The position numbers and the translations under genes are program-made. Positions 22,746-34,300 of a stretch of DNA of 64,000 nucleotides are shown here, piece after piece (positions within the stretch are counted from its first letter, which is position 1; each line of letters begins with the position of its first letter). Below the pieces are notes generated by a model that was not told the origin of the DNA, did not search any database, and was given only the letters and a program-made list of their open reading frames with translations. Origin of the DNA: Ashinkailepas kermadecensis (taxonomy: Eukaryota > Arthropoda > Thecostraca > Neolepadidae); the NCBI GenBank assembly GCA_034440615.1, contig JAOTOM010004313.1:186001-250000 (forward strand). Direction: 5' to 3'.

Positions 22746-25325
22746 TCTCGCTCGCCCTCCAATCAAACGTCAACACATGTTTCCCAGCACACAGGCAGCC
22801 GAGCGGTCGGTGCTGCCAAGCCAAGGGTTCATTAACCCTTGTGGAGGGAACAGGCCATTACCGTTAACCCGAACAGTCAGTAGTGAATGGGAGTATCGCA
22901 CGACAGGGACATTTTGTTTATCAGAGATCCGCCATTTAAGTGTGCTTTTCTGCATATACGTTGTAATTTGCATTACATTCAACCAGACAAATGGGTTTGG
23001 TTCCGGCGGGTTTATGAGGGTCTTGATGTCATCCTTGACTAAACGAAAAATAGCGGATGTTACACAAGCCAAGCATTTATCAAGAATGAAAAGGCAACCA
23101 GGCGTTAAATGACGTGCAGTACTTACATACTCGCTCAGCGTTGAGTCACGATGGGGGAACAACGTTTATCGGGAAGTCGCTGGAAACTTGCCCTCAGGCT
23201 TTGTACCTGTCAGTGCATGTATTACCCTTGAATGCCGCGGGCCTGGAAAACGTTCGGAGGTCCAAAATACTTAAGTTGATGTAGTTGAGGAACGAACCAT
23301 TAACCACTGACCATTAAGTGGCCAAACGTACTAGGTGCGAATGAGGGATTTAGAAGGGAATTAATTCCGGGTTCGTCCGTTACTTAATGTAAAGCTAGCC
23401 GGCAAGACAGGACAGGACGAACCTGACTACCGTCTGTGACGGAAAAACGTGAGACAAATTACGCAATTAGTGAGGAGACGGCCAGCAAGCCGCCCTTCCA
23501 CGGGCGATAACTTCCATGGGCCCAAACGTGAGCCTCCGCCCTCTTCTCTTCGGAGGAAACGGAGGAGGGCTGATAGAAGACGGGAAAATGACGAAACACT
23601 GTTGGTTGAACCCCTGGGAAAGCCTGCCGGAAAGACTGGAAAATTCACAAGGCAGCTGGTTCACTTGAGAAATTCTAGGCCGCAAAACCCTCCGGCCTGG
23701 TGATCACAGAGCACGGAAGGGCATCCCGAGGGTGGTCAGACCCGACGGGGTCCTTGGGTAAGCTCGCAGGCAGCGGCACCCAATTTTGAGTCGGGATGAA
23801 TCTGTGCGCACAGTTTAGGTAACCGCCAAAACGGCCAGGTTGGTATTCCTTCCCCGTCTCGGCTATTCCCGTAGGCCTGGGCCTCTCGATTACGGCACAT
23901 ACATGGGAGATGAAGTTGGCGTTCCGTAAGCCCCCAAGGATAGGACAGGCAGGGGATTTGAGGGTCTCCCGACCATGGCCCCGGGCAGGATAGGTTAGAA
24001 AGACGATAGGGGGCCATCCCGACCGATTTGTGGCCCAGGACCACCTGTGGGGGTGCCCGCCGATTGCAAGTTAGAGCATTGCAAGTCCTGGCAAGGCATT
24101 TGACTCATTTAAGTGTAGGTATGTCGGCCATTATTACTCAAGCCCAGCATAAGACCATCAGAAACTAACGGAATATCGCAGCCCAGTGTCATCGAGCCTT
24201 GAAGGCAGTAAAGTAAATAGTATCATTCCCAACCAACAGTGTCGCGTCAGCCGGTCACAGTTGTGGACCTAAGCACGGGTAATTCACATTTAACCTTGGG
24301 CTAGAAAGCCCTAAGCAACGGTCTGAGGAAGTAAAACTCGCTGAATGCGCATGCACCACTGGAAGGGAAATTATCGGGCCACACTTTTAATAGAGAGCGA
24401 ATGTTCGGAATGAATGATGGAAATGAATGGACTACGTGGGAGCATGCATGACGTAGCTATGAGTAGCTAAGGACCAGTGGGAGCTGTTGGAACTCTGCGT
24501 ACGCATCTAGCTGTCAGAAACCCTCGTTGCCAAAATTTGACCCGGGATAATTACCTAGGCCCTCAATTTGCCAGTCCGGTGACCCGTGTGAGCATGCAGG
24601 TGGATGACATGGAGGGAAACAAGCGGGGACTTTAACACTTAAAGAGGGCCCGAAACTGGACGTGGGCCGGTGACGGACGCATTTCCAACTCCAATGTCCG
24701 TCCATTACTCTTATGACCCCCCCCCCCCTCCTAGGTCTCTCCAACCATGCGGATCCTCTATCCCTGGCGCCACGACCAAGCCTGGTTCACTCACGAATGG
24801 AAGTGGTGAAGTGGAAGATTTGACCTCGCTAAATATAAATTTGTATTAGGATAACGAGTTACGGGGCGCCGACAATATGACAATACGACGAAGACAAGAT
24901 GGACAATGGCACACCGCTCGCTGTGGGCCGCCCCGGTGGGAGGCCGGCGGCACGCCGGAAGCGGGATCGGCGCGGGCCGGGGGAGCCGCCCGGCGCCCGT
25001 GAGCGTAGCGAGTGTGGCCGCCGGCCGGCGGCCGTGCGGAAACTACTTTCTCAAGGTCGCTCCGAAGTCAAGGGCGCACCGCAGTAGACCAAGACGAAAC
25101 ATAACAACAGTGCCACCATTCAGATCGACCACTCAGACCGACCACTAAGACCGAACCACACCCGTAACCACCACCAAATATCCCATCCCCCTCAATACCA
25201 CTTCCCCCCAAAACCACCACCACTACCTACCCCTACCCCTTTCCCAAAAATTCCTACCCCTCCCCCATCCATCCCCCACACCGACCCCGCCCCCGACCTC
25301 GCCGCCCTACAAAACTTCAGCTGGC
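22746..25325. other. Intergenic stretch without recognisable gene
   Basis: Only short ORFs with no coding character. Holds a 12-base C run near 24718 and a GC-rich patch (24900-25090) rich in GGCCGG/CGCCGG words. No splice-linked exons or transposon termini could be supported. Confidence 0.5.
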
Positions 25326-25337
25326 GGCGATGGGCAT

Positions 25338-25354
25338 AGGGGGGGGGGGGGGGC
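25338..25354. repeat. Poly-G run
   Basis: A run of about 16 G on the plus strand. From here to 25560 the text (GCATGTCCCC, GTTCCGCCCCTGCA) has the look of a degraded dispersed repeat, not classified. Confidence 0.8.
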
Positions 25355-25559
25355 ATATGGGGCATGTCCCCCGTGGAAGGTGGCGCCCATCCGAAAAGGC
25401 TTCAGTTCACCCATCCCCCTTGAATTTTTCAGTCAGAGGTGCTCATTTAAGACGAAACGGTGCCCTTCCAGGTACTTTCACAATCGCGTCCCTCTGTTGA
25501 GATGGCGCCCATCCGGACATGTGCCCCATGACAATTCCTGGTTCCGCCCCTGCAGACTG

Positions 25560-27250
25560 GCGACTCAAATTCGTAAGGCTACATCAAAATACAACTAGGC
25601 CTCAACGGTAAATCTACAAACGTAATGTCGGCATATTTTTTTGTCCACATGCGCACTCACATGGCTCCTTCCAAGAGACATTCAGCTTCGGCATCCTCGT
25701 ATTCATCATCAGAAGCCAACAACTCCGCAACTGCTTCGTCATGACTTCGCTCTAATTCAGCTAGGATTAAATCAATGCCTCTCCTATCCATACTGCTTGC
25801 TGATCGTAAGACGCTAACTCTGTAAGTTACCAAGTTACCAAGTTTCCGTTACCGTAGGTAACGGTAACTTGGAAGACTTGCGTCATATGTGTAACCATAA
25901 TACAAGCACAAACAGCTGATTTTTACTCCAAGTTGCTCCAGACGTTCCAGCGCTCGTTTTTGCCGAGCCTGCTCCGAACTGCTCCAAGTTGCTCGGTGCT
26001 CGAAGTTGCTCTACTCTTTTTTTGCAGCAGGGTCAGGAACAGACCCAAGGCCCTTTACATACTCTAACTCTGCCGTGTAAACCGAGTGGTGTGGTGTTAA
26101 TTTCGTTTGGCCAAAGTTGGGTCCACCCAGTGTGTGTCATCCCAATAGCTGCCATTAAGAGCCATTTGAGCTTCCACATGTGATATATGACGTATGTGAT
26201 GCGTCACCCAATAACGGCTACTATTGGAATGTGATTGCATACAGGTGTCCATACGTGCATGTTTTTCGCAACATATCATCGTAAAGAACACACTCCATTA
26301 CCATTTATTAATGTATTAAGCTTAAGTTGCATTAAAATCACTTGTAGAAGATGGCAGCGATTTAAGTGGCAAAAACCAGCCATGCAGCGTTTTACACCTG
26401 GATTCCTGCCATATCTGCACTTGTGCAATTATGGCTTGTGTGCGACATGCATTGCGCACTGCGTTTTGGTGCAAGGTTTTCTTGTGTACGTGAAGGGGTT
26501 CTGCAGTTGAGGCCTTGGTTAATAGATCAATTCAATTTGTGATGTATAGCTTATGCTACCTTTGTAAATGTGCATACATTTTCAGATACCTTATCTCTGC
26601 TGCAAATGTGAATATTTTCAAGAAATGATTTGGCCAACACTTGATCGTTCCAAAATAGCACATGAACATTGACATTGATACGAGACTGGCAAGATTACAT
26701 GTTACAATTTATATATCTCGCGTAGTAGCGAAAATCCTATGTGATTTCAGTGCATTATACGACGTAGTGTTTGGCTTCCCTTGTACTTCCCAATTGGGTT
26801 GGGTTAGGGTTAGATTGCATGGTGAAAGATTACCATAATATATCGTCGGTATTATTGCAGTTTAAGGTAACAACGAGACAAATTGTATGCACATTTTGCC
26901 TCCATGAAGCATACAAATGGGTTAGGTTTGGTTCAGTTAAGTTATATTAGGGTTTTGTTGTATGTTGAATAAAAAATTAATTTGGAATTTTTCAAAAATA
27001 AATTGAGTTTTTTCTTCAAAAACAGTTCATGTTAGCTTAGGTTAGTTTGTGTTAGTCAGGTTTTTTTTTTGGGGGGAAAAATAATTGTTTGGAAATTGTA
27101 AATTTTTAACAAAACAATTTGGTTTCTTTGCATGGAAGGTTAGGCCAGTATATCTTAGGTTATGTTGCACCATTTTTTTCTTGTTTTTGAACTTTACTTT
27201 TTACCCAACTCAAAGCCCCTTTTTGGGTGTTATTTTGCCTTCCAACTGAA
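25560..27250. other. Low-GC intergenic stretch
   Basis: No supported gene. Contains scattered GGTTAG words (26800-27170) and poly-T/poly-G tracts near 27062. Confidence 0.5.
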
Positions 27251-27352
27251 AGTCACCTGTCGCTACTCTTCGCCCACGACCAATCAGCATGAGAGATTGG
27301 CGACGCTATATGACTCAACGGTCTATGTGTCGTAAAATCAATAACCATCAAA
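27251..27352 (+). mobile_element. tRNA-derived SINE, 5'-truncated copy
   Basis: CACCTGTCGCTACTCTTCGC to TGTCGTAAAATCAATAACC matches the body and tail of the SINE at 30715-30865 (there in reverse). It lacks the tRNA-like head, as expected for 5' truncation. Confidence 0.8.
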
Positions 27353-27454
27353 CTGAAAGTACACATTTGCAGAGGAAATAGGTCTTCATATCATGTTCAC
27401 CACATTCATAAACATTGCATTATAAAAAGAAATTCCAAGAAATCAGAAGTTACC

Positions 27455-27760
27455 TTAAGCTGCAAATTTACCCGACCCCATAAAAAGTGGTAAGCTCTGC
27501 AGTTGGCAGCAGTCTATCTTCTCATTGCCTGTCAAAACCAGAGAAGCTGTTCTCAAGGGGTTTTGCATAGTTGGAGCTGGACAAATTTCACATACCTCAA
27601 TGAGATGTTCTTGGTTGTGAGCCATTGTATCATCATCACTGGATCCCTCAATTGGGATAGCAAATTTAGGACAAAAATGGCCCTCTGTGGTTTGCATGAC
27701 CCTGACTGTGTTACATGACTGGGATGCTTGGTACCCACAAGGTATGCTACACTTCAAACA
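27455..27760 (-). other. Possible exon or decayed ORF, unknown
   Basis: A minus-strand ORF with MKCSIPCGYQASQSCNTVRV and DDDTMAHNQEHLIE is followed by GAG/GTATGT, a good donor sequence at about 27596. Cys-rich, but no domain is recognised and no partner exon found. Speculative. Confidence 0.2.
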
Positions 27761-28489
27761 AATTACCTCAGTGGGAATAGCACAGTGTTGCCTAAAAACC
27801 TACATTTTGAGCATTCTTCCAAAAAGAAAAAGCATTTATATTTTGGTGAGGTAGTCGGTCATAACTGTGCCACAGTGAATACATTTCCACTTGGAACACA
27901 ATTATTTGTCTGAAAGGTTTCATCTTCATGTAAATAGTCTCAAGAAGTTCAGAAGAAATAAACAAATTGAAATATAAGAAATGAGAAAGAACCTAACCTA
28001 ACATACACAATAATTACAAACCAAATAGCATATGCAAAACAATAACACAAGGGCTGGAAGATACTGTTCATTCCAGCTACTGTAACATGGCACCCCAGTC
28101 AAATTTGCCAAGGGTGACTAAGTGTATCAGTCTGCTGTTGAGACTGCTTGTTGCCTCATGTTAGTTGAGTGTATAGAGTGTGAATTAATGTGGAATTTAT
28201 ATGATGGCATATATGGATTGTGTTGTGGTACATTACATTATTTAGTTATAATATTGTTTGACTATGCTTGGTTTTTATTTCTGTATCATGTCTATGCATT
28301 TTTTTCTGTAGTGGGTACTACATCAAATTCTTCCTTTTGTGGGGGGCAGAAGGGTGGTTGTAAGCAATGCCACTTTGTCTGATGATTCATGGGCCAAAAG
28401 GTGTGCTGTGTTCTAGTTGTTACCCAGGGCTTCATAAAATTATTTAACTATTTTGTGGAAAAATCATCATAGTAAAGTTTTTTTGGGTG

Positions 28490-28496
28490 CTGCAGT
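28490..28496. repeat. 7-bp target duplication CTGCAGT, left
   Basis: CTGCAGT here and at 28829-28835 flank the MITE. Confidence 0.75.
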
Positions 28497-28828
28497 CGGT
28501 AATCTTTACCTTTCGGCCGACACATACTGTCAAGGTTAGTTATTTGTAAAGAGTTGCCTATACAATGTCGCATATATTTCATGACGTCATGGCCGAAAAA
28601 TTGGCTTCGGAGGATTCTGTTTTTCCGGTTAGGTTAGGTTAGGTTAGGTTAGATTAGATTATATTATGCTATGATATATTTTGTATATTATGCTACATTA
28701 TCTTAGTCTAGGTTAGGTGGTGATCTTTACCAACACCCGACTCCTGTGACGTCACTGTTCCCCACTTACACCTCTTTACAAATCACAAACCTTGGCAGTA
28801 TGTGTCGGCCGAAAGGTAAAGATTACCG
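28497..28828. mobile_element. 332-bp MITE with long TIRs
   Basis: Terminal inverted repeats of about 65 bp start CGGTAATCTTTACCTTTCGG, continue with CCGACACATACTG(T/C)CAAGG and extend to TTTGTAAAGAG. Flanked by CTGCAGT duplications. The interior has a GGTTA run (28628-28660) and no ORF, so it is a non-autonomous DNA element. Superfamily not assigned. Confidence 0.85.
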
Positions 28829-28929
28829 CTGCAGTGTCCCGACTGAATTGATTTGTCCAAAATGTGAGAGAGGGTTGGGCAGCTTGCAGCCTGAATTAAC
28901 TGATACAACATTTTCATCATAAAATTCCC

Positions 28930-29376
28930 CTAGCTTTTCCGCAAATCGTGAATGAAGGTTGGATTAGCTAAAAATGTGGCGACATTGGGAGGGGGAATGT
29001 CCTCGATTGCAGGAGCGTCACTATTAGGGAGCCTGAGGATCTGTTCCTCTGGAACTCCCACGGTAACTCCCGTCCCCTGCCAATGGGAAAGCTTTCCCAA
29101 ACTTTTAGCCTTTCGCCCATGTGGCGTGTCTGGCCGTGCCCCTCCCCGGCAAAAAAAATCCCGATGGTCCCGAAAATCCCCCTGGCCCTCCCCGTGGATT
29201 CGCATCTGGGCTTCATTTTCGTTCCGTCCCTCCTTCCATTGCCAGCTTCTCAGCGCTGTATTGGACAATGCGTTCACCTCCCTCACCCTTCCCGACTGCT
29301 TGCGCTCCTGCCGTCTACTGCGCATCATTATTTGTTTTGCTTGACTGTGCACATAGATACAATACAATGAAAGCAT
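28930..29376 (-). other. 148-codon ORF, unsupported hypothetical
   Basis: Open minus-strand frame with a charged, non-repetitive sequence (WKEGRNENEAQMR, ILRLPNSDAPAIEDIPPPN). No family, splice sites or neighbours support it. Could be a single-exon gene, a processed fragment or chance. Confidence 0.2.
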
Positions 29377-29519
29377 CTGGCAAGTGGGTCAGTGTTTACC
29401 TTGCTTGCATGGACTCGATCATGCATACTTGGAATGTAGCGTGTTTCACATGGGACATTTGGAACTGTGTGTTTCCCTTCTTGTGACCGATGTCTTTACA
29501 TTGATGAACAGCGGGGATA

Positions 29520-29546
29520 AATATGAACTGGGGGGGGGGGGGGGAC
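29520..29546. repeat. Poly-G run
   Basis: About 16 consecutive G bases at 29530-29545. Confidence 0.8.
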
Positions 29547-29714
29547 ATATTCCTCCAGAACCGGTTAACATTACACCCATGTGCACGAGAATAGACTAAG
29601 CGTACGGTGTGGTTTCGGCCCTCGGTTAATATGTCTGACCTGTGGGTAGCAGCCCCGTGTTGAACGACTTCCGCTGTTCTTCATCCTACACGAAAGCAAT
29701 TTATTTCAAGTTCG

Positions 29715-30010
29715 CTTAACCCGCGCCGTCTCGGGGGTGGGGTGATACCCCCCTAAAGTTTTCCGCGGATAGCGAAAGAACGGCGCGCGGCAGTGCGCCA
29801 AAATTTTGCATACCTTTTCCCCCATCAATTTGGCATGCGGCAAAATTTTGAGGTCAGGTCATCTAGGGTCAACGAGTTAGTCAAGGTCGAGTGAGGTCAC
29901 CTCCAGAAATGTTCAACCAGTCGTCACGCTTTAATGGATAGATATTTTAATGAAACTTTCAGCGTTTCCTTATCTTCGGGGACGAAACAAACCGCACCAG
30001 ATGATTTTTT
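29715..30010 (+). repeat. Dispersed repeat family A, copy 1
   Basis: Starts with TTAACCCGCGCCGTCTCGGG and a GGGGTGATACCCCCC palindrome, then CGGCGCGCGGCAGTGCGCC, GGTCATCTAGGGTCAACGAG, and ATGAAACTTTCAGCG. The same ordered landmarks recur at 45445-45740. 30010-30715 shows nothing else I can support. Confidence 0.85.
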
Positions 30011-30714
30011 GCAGTTTTTTTATTACTTATTAGTTTTGCATATTTGCCCATAAGAGCTAAAATCGAAGATTCTGGCTAAAGTAAGCATTTTTCATGACAG
30101 CAAGTTGACTTCGAACAACGTTTTTCGATCTACTCTACACATTATAAAAATAAAAATTAAAGAAAATTGAAAACTAAAAAAGGAATTTAAAAAATGATTT
30201 TTGTGTGGGTAAAAAATGTAGGGCCATGGTCGATTTCGCCTTCCTTTTCTGATTCCAAATAATTTTGTTTTCAAATCTCCCCAAAATGGACTGAATGAAA
30301 TGAAAATGAAATGAACAAAATGAACAAAACCCCATTCTTAGTATTACTATGCTGGCCTAACCAAAAATATTATATGAGCTGGTAATGAGTGGTCACATTT
30401 AGATCATAATTAGATCATGCTTATAGATAGGGAATTATGCTGGTAAGAAGTGTGTATAGCAGTTGATTCAGTGCCTTCTGATGGGTATGTGTTGCTGAGA
30501 GACTGGCAAAGTCAGCACAATGGCTAGATAGTTCCCTTTGAACTGAGGATATGGTACTGATTAGTGTGTTCCAGTATTTTTCTCAACTTATAGTATCTTC
30601 CTTTGATAGGCTTAAACCAGATGCACCCCTGTTGAACGTTTTAAGCCTGTATGACTTTATCATTTTGGTGCATATAGTATGCAATCATGGAATCTTCTTG
30701 GTTGGTTGGGTATT

Positions 30715-30865
30715 GGTTTTACGACACGTCGACCGCTGAGTCATATAGCGTCGCCAATCTCTCACGCCGATTGGTCGCGGGCGAAGAGTAGCGACAGGTG
30801 AGACTCGAACCCACAATCTTTCGATTGTGAGACGACCATCTTACCCCTAGACCACTTGTCCCCCT
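30715..30865 (-). mobile_element. tRNA-derived SINE, full copy
   Basis: On the minus strand: GGGGACAAGTGGTCTAGGGG (A-box-like), an anticodon-arm-like stem, B-box GGGTTCGAGTCTC, then the body GTCGCTACTCTTCGCCCGCG and the tail GTCGTAAAACCAATA. Head plus unrelated body is the structure of a Pol III SINE. Related copies lie at 27251 and 59995. Confidence 0.85.
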
Positions 30866-31255
30866 ATGGAATCTTCTTGAATGCATGAGCATATGAAGGG
30901 GTATTCTAATTCTTGGTAACCATTTATGGCTCGTCCATATCTGCATCAGATGAAAATGCAAATGTCTTCTTTCTTCCATAAATGCCATTGGTTGAAGTTT
31001 CATTGGACAGTTAATTAATGAATTGTATTTCGCATGCCTTTCTCCACTGTCTACCTCTAAGGGTGACAGATTTCACACTGCAGAAGAAAAAATGGTAAAA
31101 TTTTTACCATAGCATATAGGAAGCCAAGTCAGTGGAGTGGGTATTGCCCATGCAGGTACCTTTTCATCTGATGCACTGGGCTGGTAGTTCTCAGTTGCAT
31201 TAACAGCCACACAACTGTGACAATGACAACATTGTGTTTGTTTCTGCAGCTACAG

Positions 31256-31339
31256 ATGGCGACTGTTGCCGTGGTAACTGGCTGCTCGCGAGGTATCGGC
31301 TTTGCACTGGTGTCAGAGTTGACCAGCAACAACTATAAG
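31256..31339 (+). CDS. SDR exon 1 (start, cofactor motif)
   Basis: ATGGCGACTGTTGCCGTGGT begins the protein; ends ...AACTATAAG/gtagtt at phase 0. Encodes the glycine-rich cofactor loop. Confidence 0.9.
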
Positions 31340-34300
31340 GTAGTTGTACTCTGTATGGCCACTTTGCTGAGGTGGCTGGCTTCTGTATTGTAGATGCACC
31401 ACAGCTCAGTGTGTGACCACAGCTTATATCAGTGTGTGGTCACATGCTGTGTTATGGGCGCAAAATGACCAATGCAGTCGACGCGCCCTAAAGCACAAAT
31501 CCACCACCACATGCTGGGTTGGTATATGGCCACAGCTTATATTGGTGTATGACCACCTGCTGGGTCAGTGTATGACCACAGCTTATATCAGTGCGTGATC
31601 ACATGCTGGGTTGGTATGTGACCACAGCTTATATTGGTGCAAGACCACATCCCAGGTGAGTGTGTGATCACATGCTGGGTTAGTATGTGACCACAGCTTA
31701 TATTGGTGCAAGATCACATCCCAGGTCAGTATGTGGCCGCATGCTGGGTCGGTTTGTGACCACAGGTCAGATCAGTGGTGATCACCGTCCAGGTCAGCGT
31801 GAGACCGCGGCTACGTGAATGCAGCTGACGTCCACAGGTGTTCGCCACCTGTCGGTCGCCGTAATCTGCGGCTCAGCTGACTGCTCAGCTGACGTCCACT
31901 GGTGTTCGCCACCTGTTGGTCGCGTAATCTGCGGCTCAGCTGACTGCTCAGCTGACGTCCACAGGTGTTCACCACCTGTTGGTCGCGTAATCTGCGGCTC
32001 AGCTGATTGCTCAGCTGACGTCCACAGGTGTTCGCCACCTGTCGGTCGCGTAATCTGCGGCTCAGCTGACTGCTCAGCTGACGTCCACAGGTGTTCGCCA
32101 CCTGTCGGTCGCCGTCATCTGCGGCTCAGCTGATTGCTCAGCTGATGTCCACAGGTGTTCGCCACCTGTCGGTCGCCGTAATCTGCGGCTCAGCTGACTG
32201 CTCAGCTGACGTCCACTGGTGTTCGCCACCTGTTGGTCGCGTAATCTGCGGCTCAGCTGACTGCTCAGCTGACGTCCACAGGTGTTCGCCACCTGTCGGT
32301 CGCCGTCATCTGCGGCTCAGCTGATTGCTCAGCTGACGTCCACAGGTGTTCGCCACCTGTCGGTCGCCGTCGGCGGCGGCTCAGCTGACCACCCTGCTGA
32401 AGTCCCTGGGCCAGCCGGAGCCGGTCCGACTGGATGTGACGGATGAGCCATCCCTGCAGGAAGCCTACAAGGTCATCCGCGCCAAAACTGACCACATTGA
32501 CCTGCTGATCAACAATGCCGGTAAGCCCCACCCTTCAGTGCTGCTGGTGACCGACCCCGCCTGCCACAGGCCATGGTTCGCATGCTGCCTCTGAACCACA
32601 TAATCACTATCATATTGTATCATGTCATGGATCAGAACATAATCAAATCACAATTTTCATGCATGTAGTGTATGCATGTGTTGCAAAGTGGTCTTTGCTC
32701 ATTGTATTAATACAGATTGCAAATAGTTTGAAAGGGACTCTTAATCTACGAATTATTTCGGCGGCAGTTCATTTCGACTTATTAATACCGTGGGCAAGCG
32801 ATATTTTTTTTACCTTCCATGTTATGCACACTCATTCAAGCCACTGGATACGCGTCATATACCATGTAATACATGTGATGAAACCTGCCACGACTAACTT
32901 ACCAAGAGTTCGGGGTGGGAGATGCGAACCCCCGACATGTTTTGACACAACGACCGGAAACGACGCGCTGCCATTCGGAGCTGCCGCCGACCCATGATGT
33001 GCTGATGCCTGAGTGCATGCCGTAGCCGGCACCGGTCAGACTCGGGTCACAGGCCGTGACCCAGAGTCGGCCGACAGGGACCGCCACCAAGGACCACCCG
33101 TCCGACCCGAGCGTCACGGCCGACCCGGCCGAAATGACCCGGCTGTTCGCTACCAATGTGGCGGGTGTGGTGCGCACCACCCAGGTGTTCCTGCCCCTGC
33201 TGCGGGCCAGCCGGCGGCCGCGGGTCGTCAACGTCTCCTCTAACCTCGCCTCCATCACGTGAGTAGGTGGTCAGAGGGCTTCATCACGTGAGTAGGTGGT
33301 TAGCGATCTTGATGCCCGAATCAATTACAACAGGGTGGAGAGGTAACAAAGGCGAATTATAGATAAGATGAAATTAATCATGGATGAATTCATGGTGCCA
33401 TTATTCCATATTTATGAAGAAAACGGAGCATGTATGATAAGTAATAATGCGGACAGAATATTCGTTGCAATCCAAGTAACATTTGGAAGATATTTCTACT
33501 GATGCTGTTCATGCACTATGCTACACAAATCCAAGAGTGTGAAAGTCATGCAATGTCTGTGGCTTAATGCCATTTTCCACTCTAATTAATGTATTCAGAT
33601 ACAGTGTTCATGCCGGGCTCTTTTTGTCAGCCGCGTGGACCGCGATGACCAATATCGATCTGTAGTGTACTTTAGTGACTCATGATAATCTGTGAACACT
33701 AGCAGCTTGTGCCGACCTTTGGTGAAGTGGCCGTGCTTAGCTTGAGTAATCTACGTAACCGTAAGTGGCTTCTCTAACATTAAGTGGCCTGAGGTAACCA
33801 GTAGTTGCCCGTGCTAGCCTTTAGTAATGTATGTCTGTTTAGCAACAGTTGACATGTGGCAATCGTGTGACTTGTAATGAGTGTCCTGTGCCGAACGTAC
33901 TGATGTGTGGTGGCCCACAATAACCACGTTCCCTTGCACCAACTCACAATAACCACGCCGACTTGGGAACTCCCAATAACCACGCTAGCTTGTAGGAACA
34001 CCCAATAACCTCGCTGGCTTGTAGGAACACCCAATAACCACGCTGGCTTGTAAGAACACCCTATAACCACGCTGGCTTGTAGGAACACCCAATGACCACG
34101 CTGGCTTGGAGTAGTCAACAAGAGCGGCGCTGACTTGTATGGAGTGACCTGCTCTGACCAGGGACCGTGTTTCAGACGGTGTCTCGTGTCGAACCCCGGA
34201 GTCAATGCCGGGCGACTGATCTCCTACAGGGCGTCAAAGGCGGCTCTCAATATGGCGACCGTGTGAGTACTGTCTGGTGCGGGCCCAGGAATGGCGGCCG

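Noticed and set aside
24899..25148. GC-rich Arg/Gly/Pro ORFs as a gene
   Set aside because: Low-complexity composition in several frames at once; no domain, splice site or neighbour support.
28625..28665. Telomere or chromosome end
   Set aside because: Only a handful of GGTTA units inside a MITE, surrounded by single-copy sequence.
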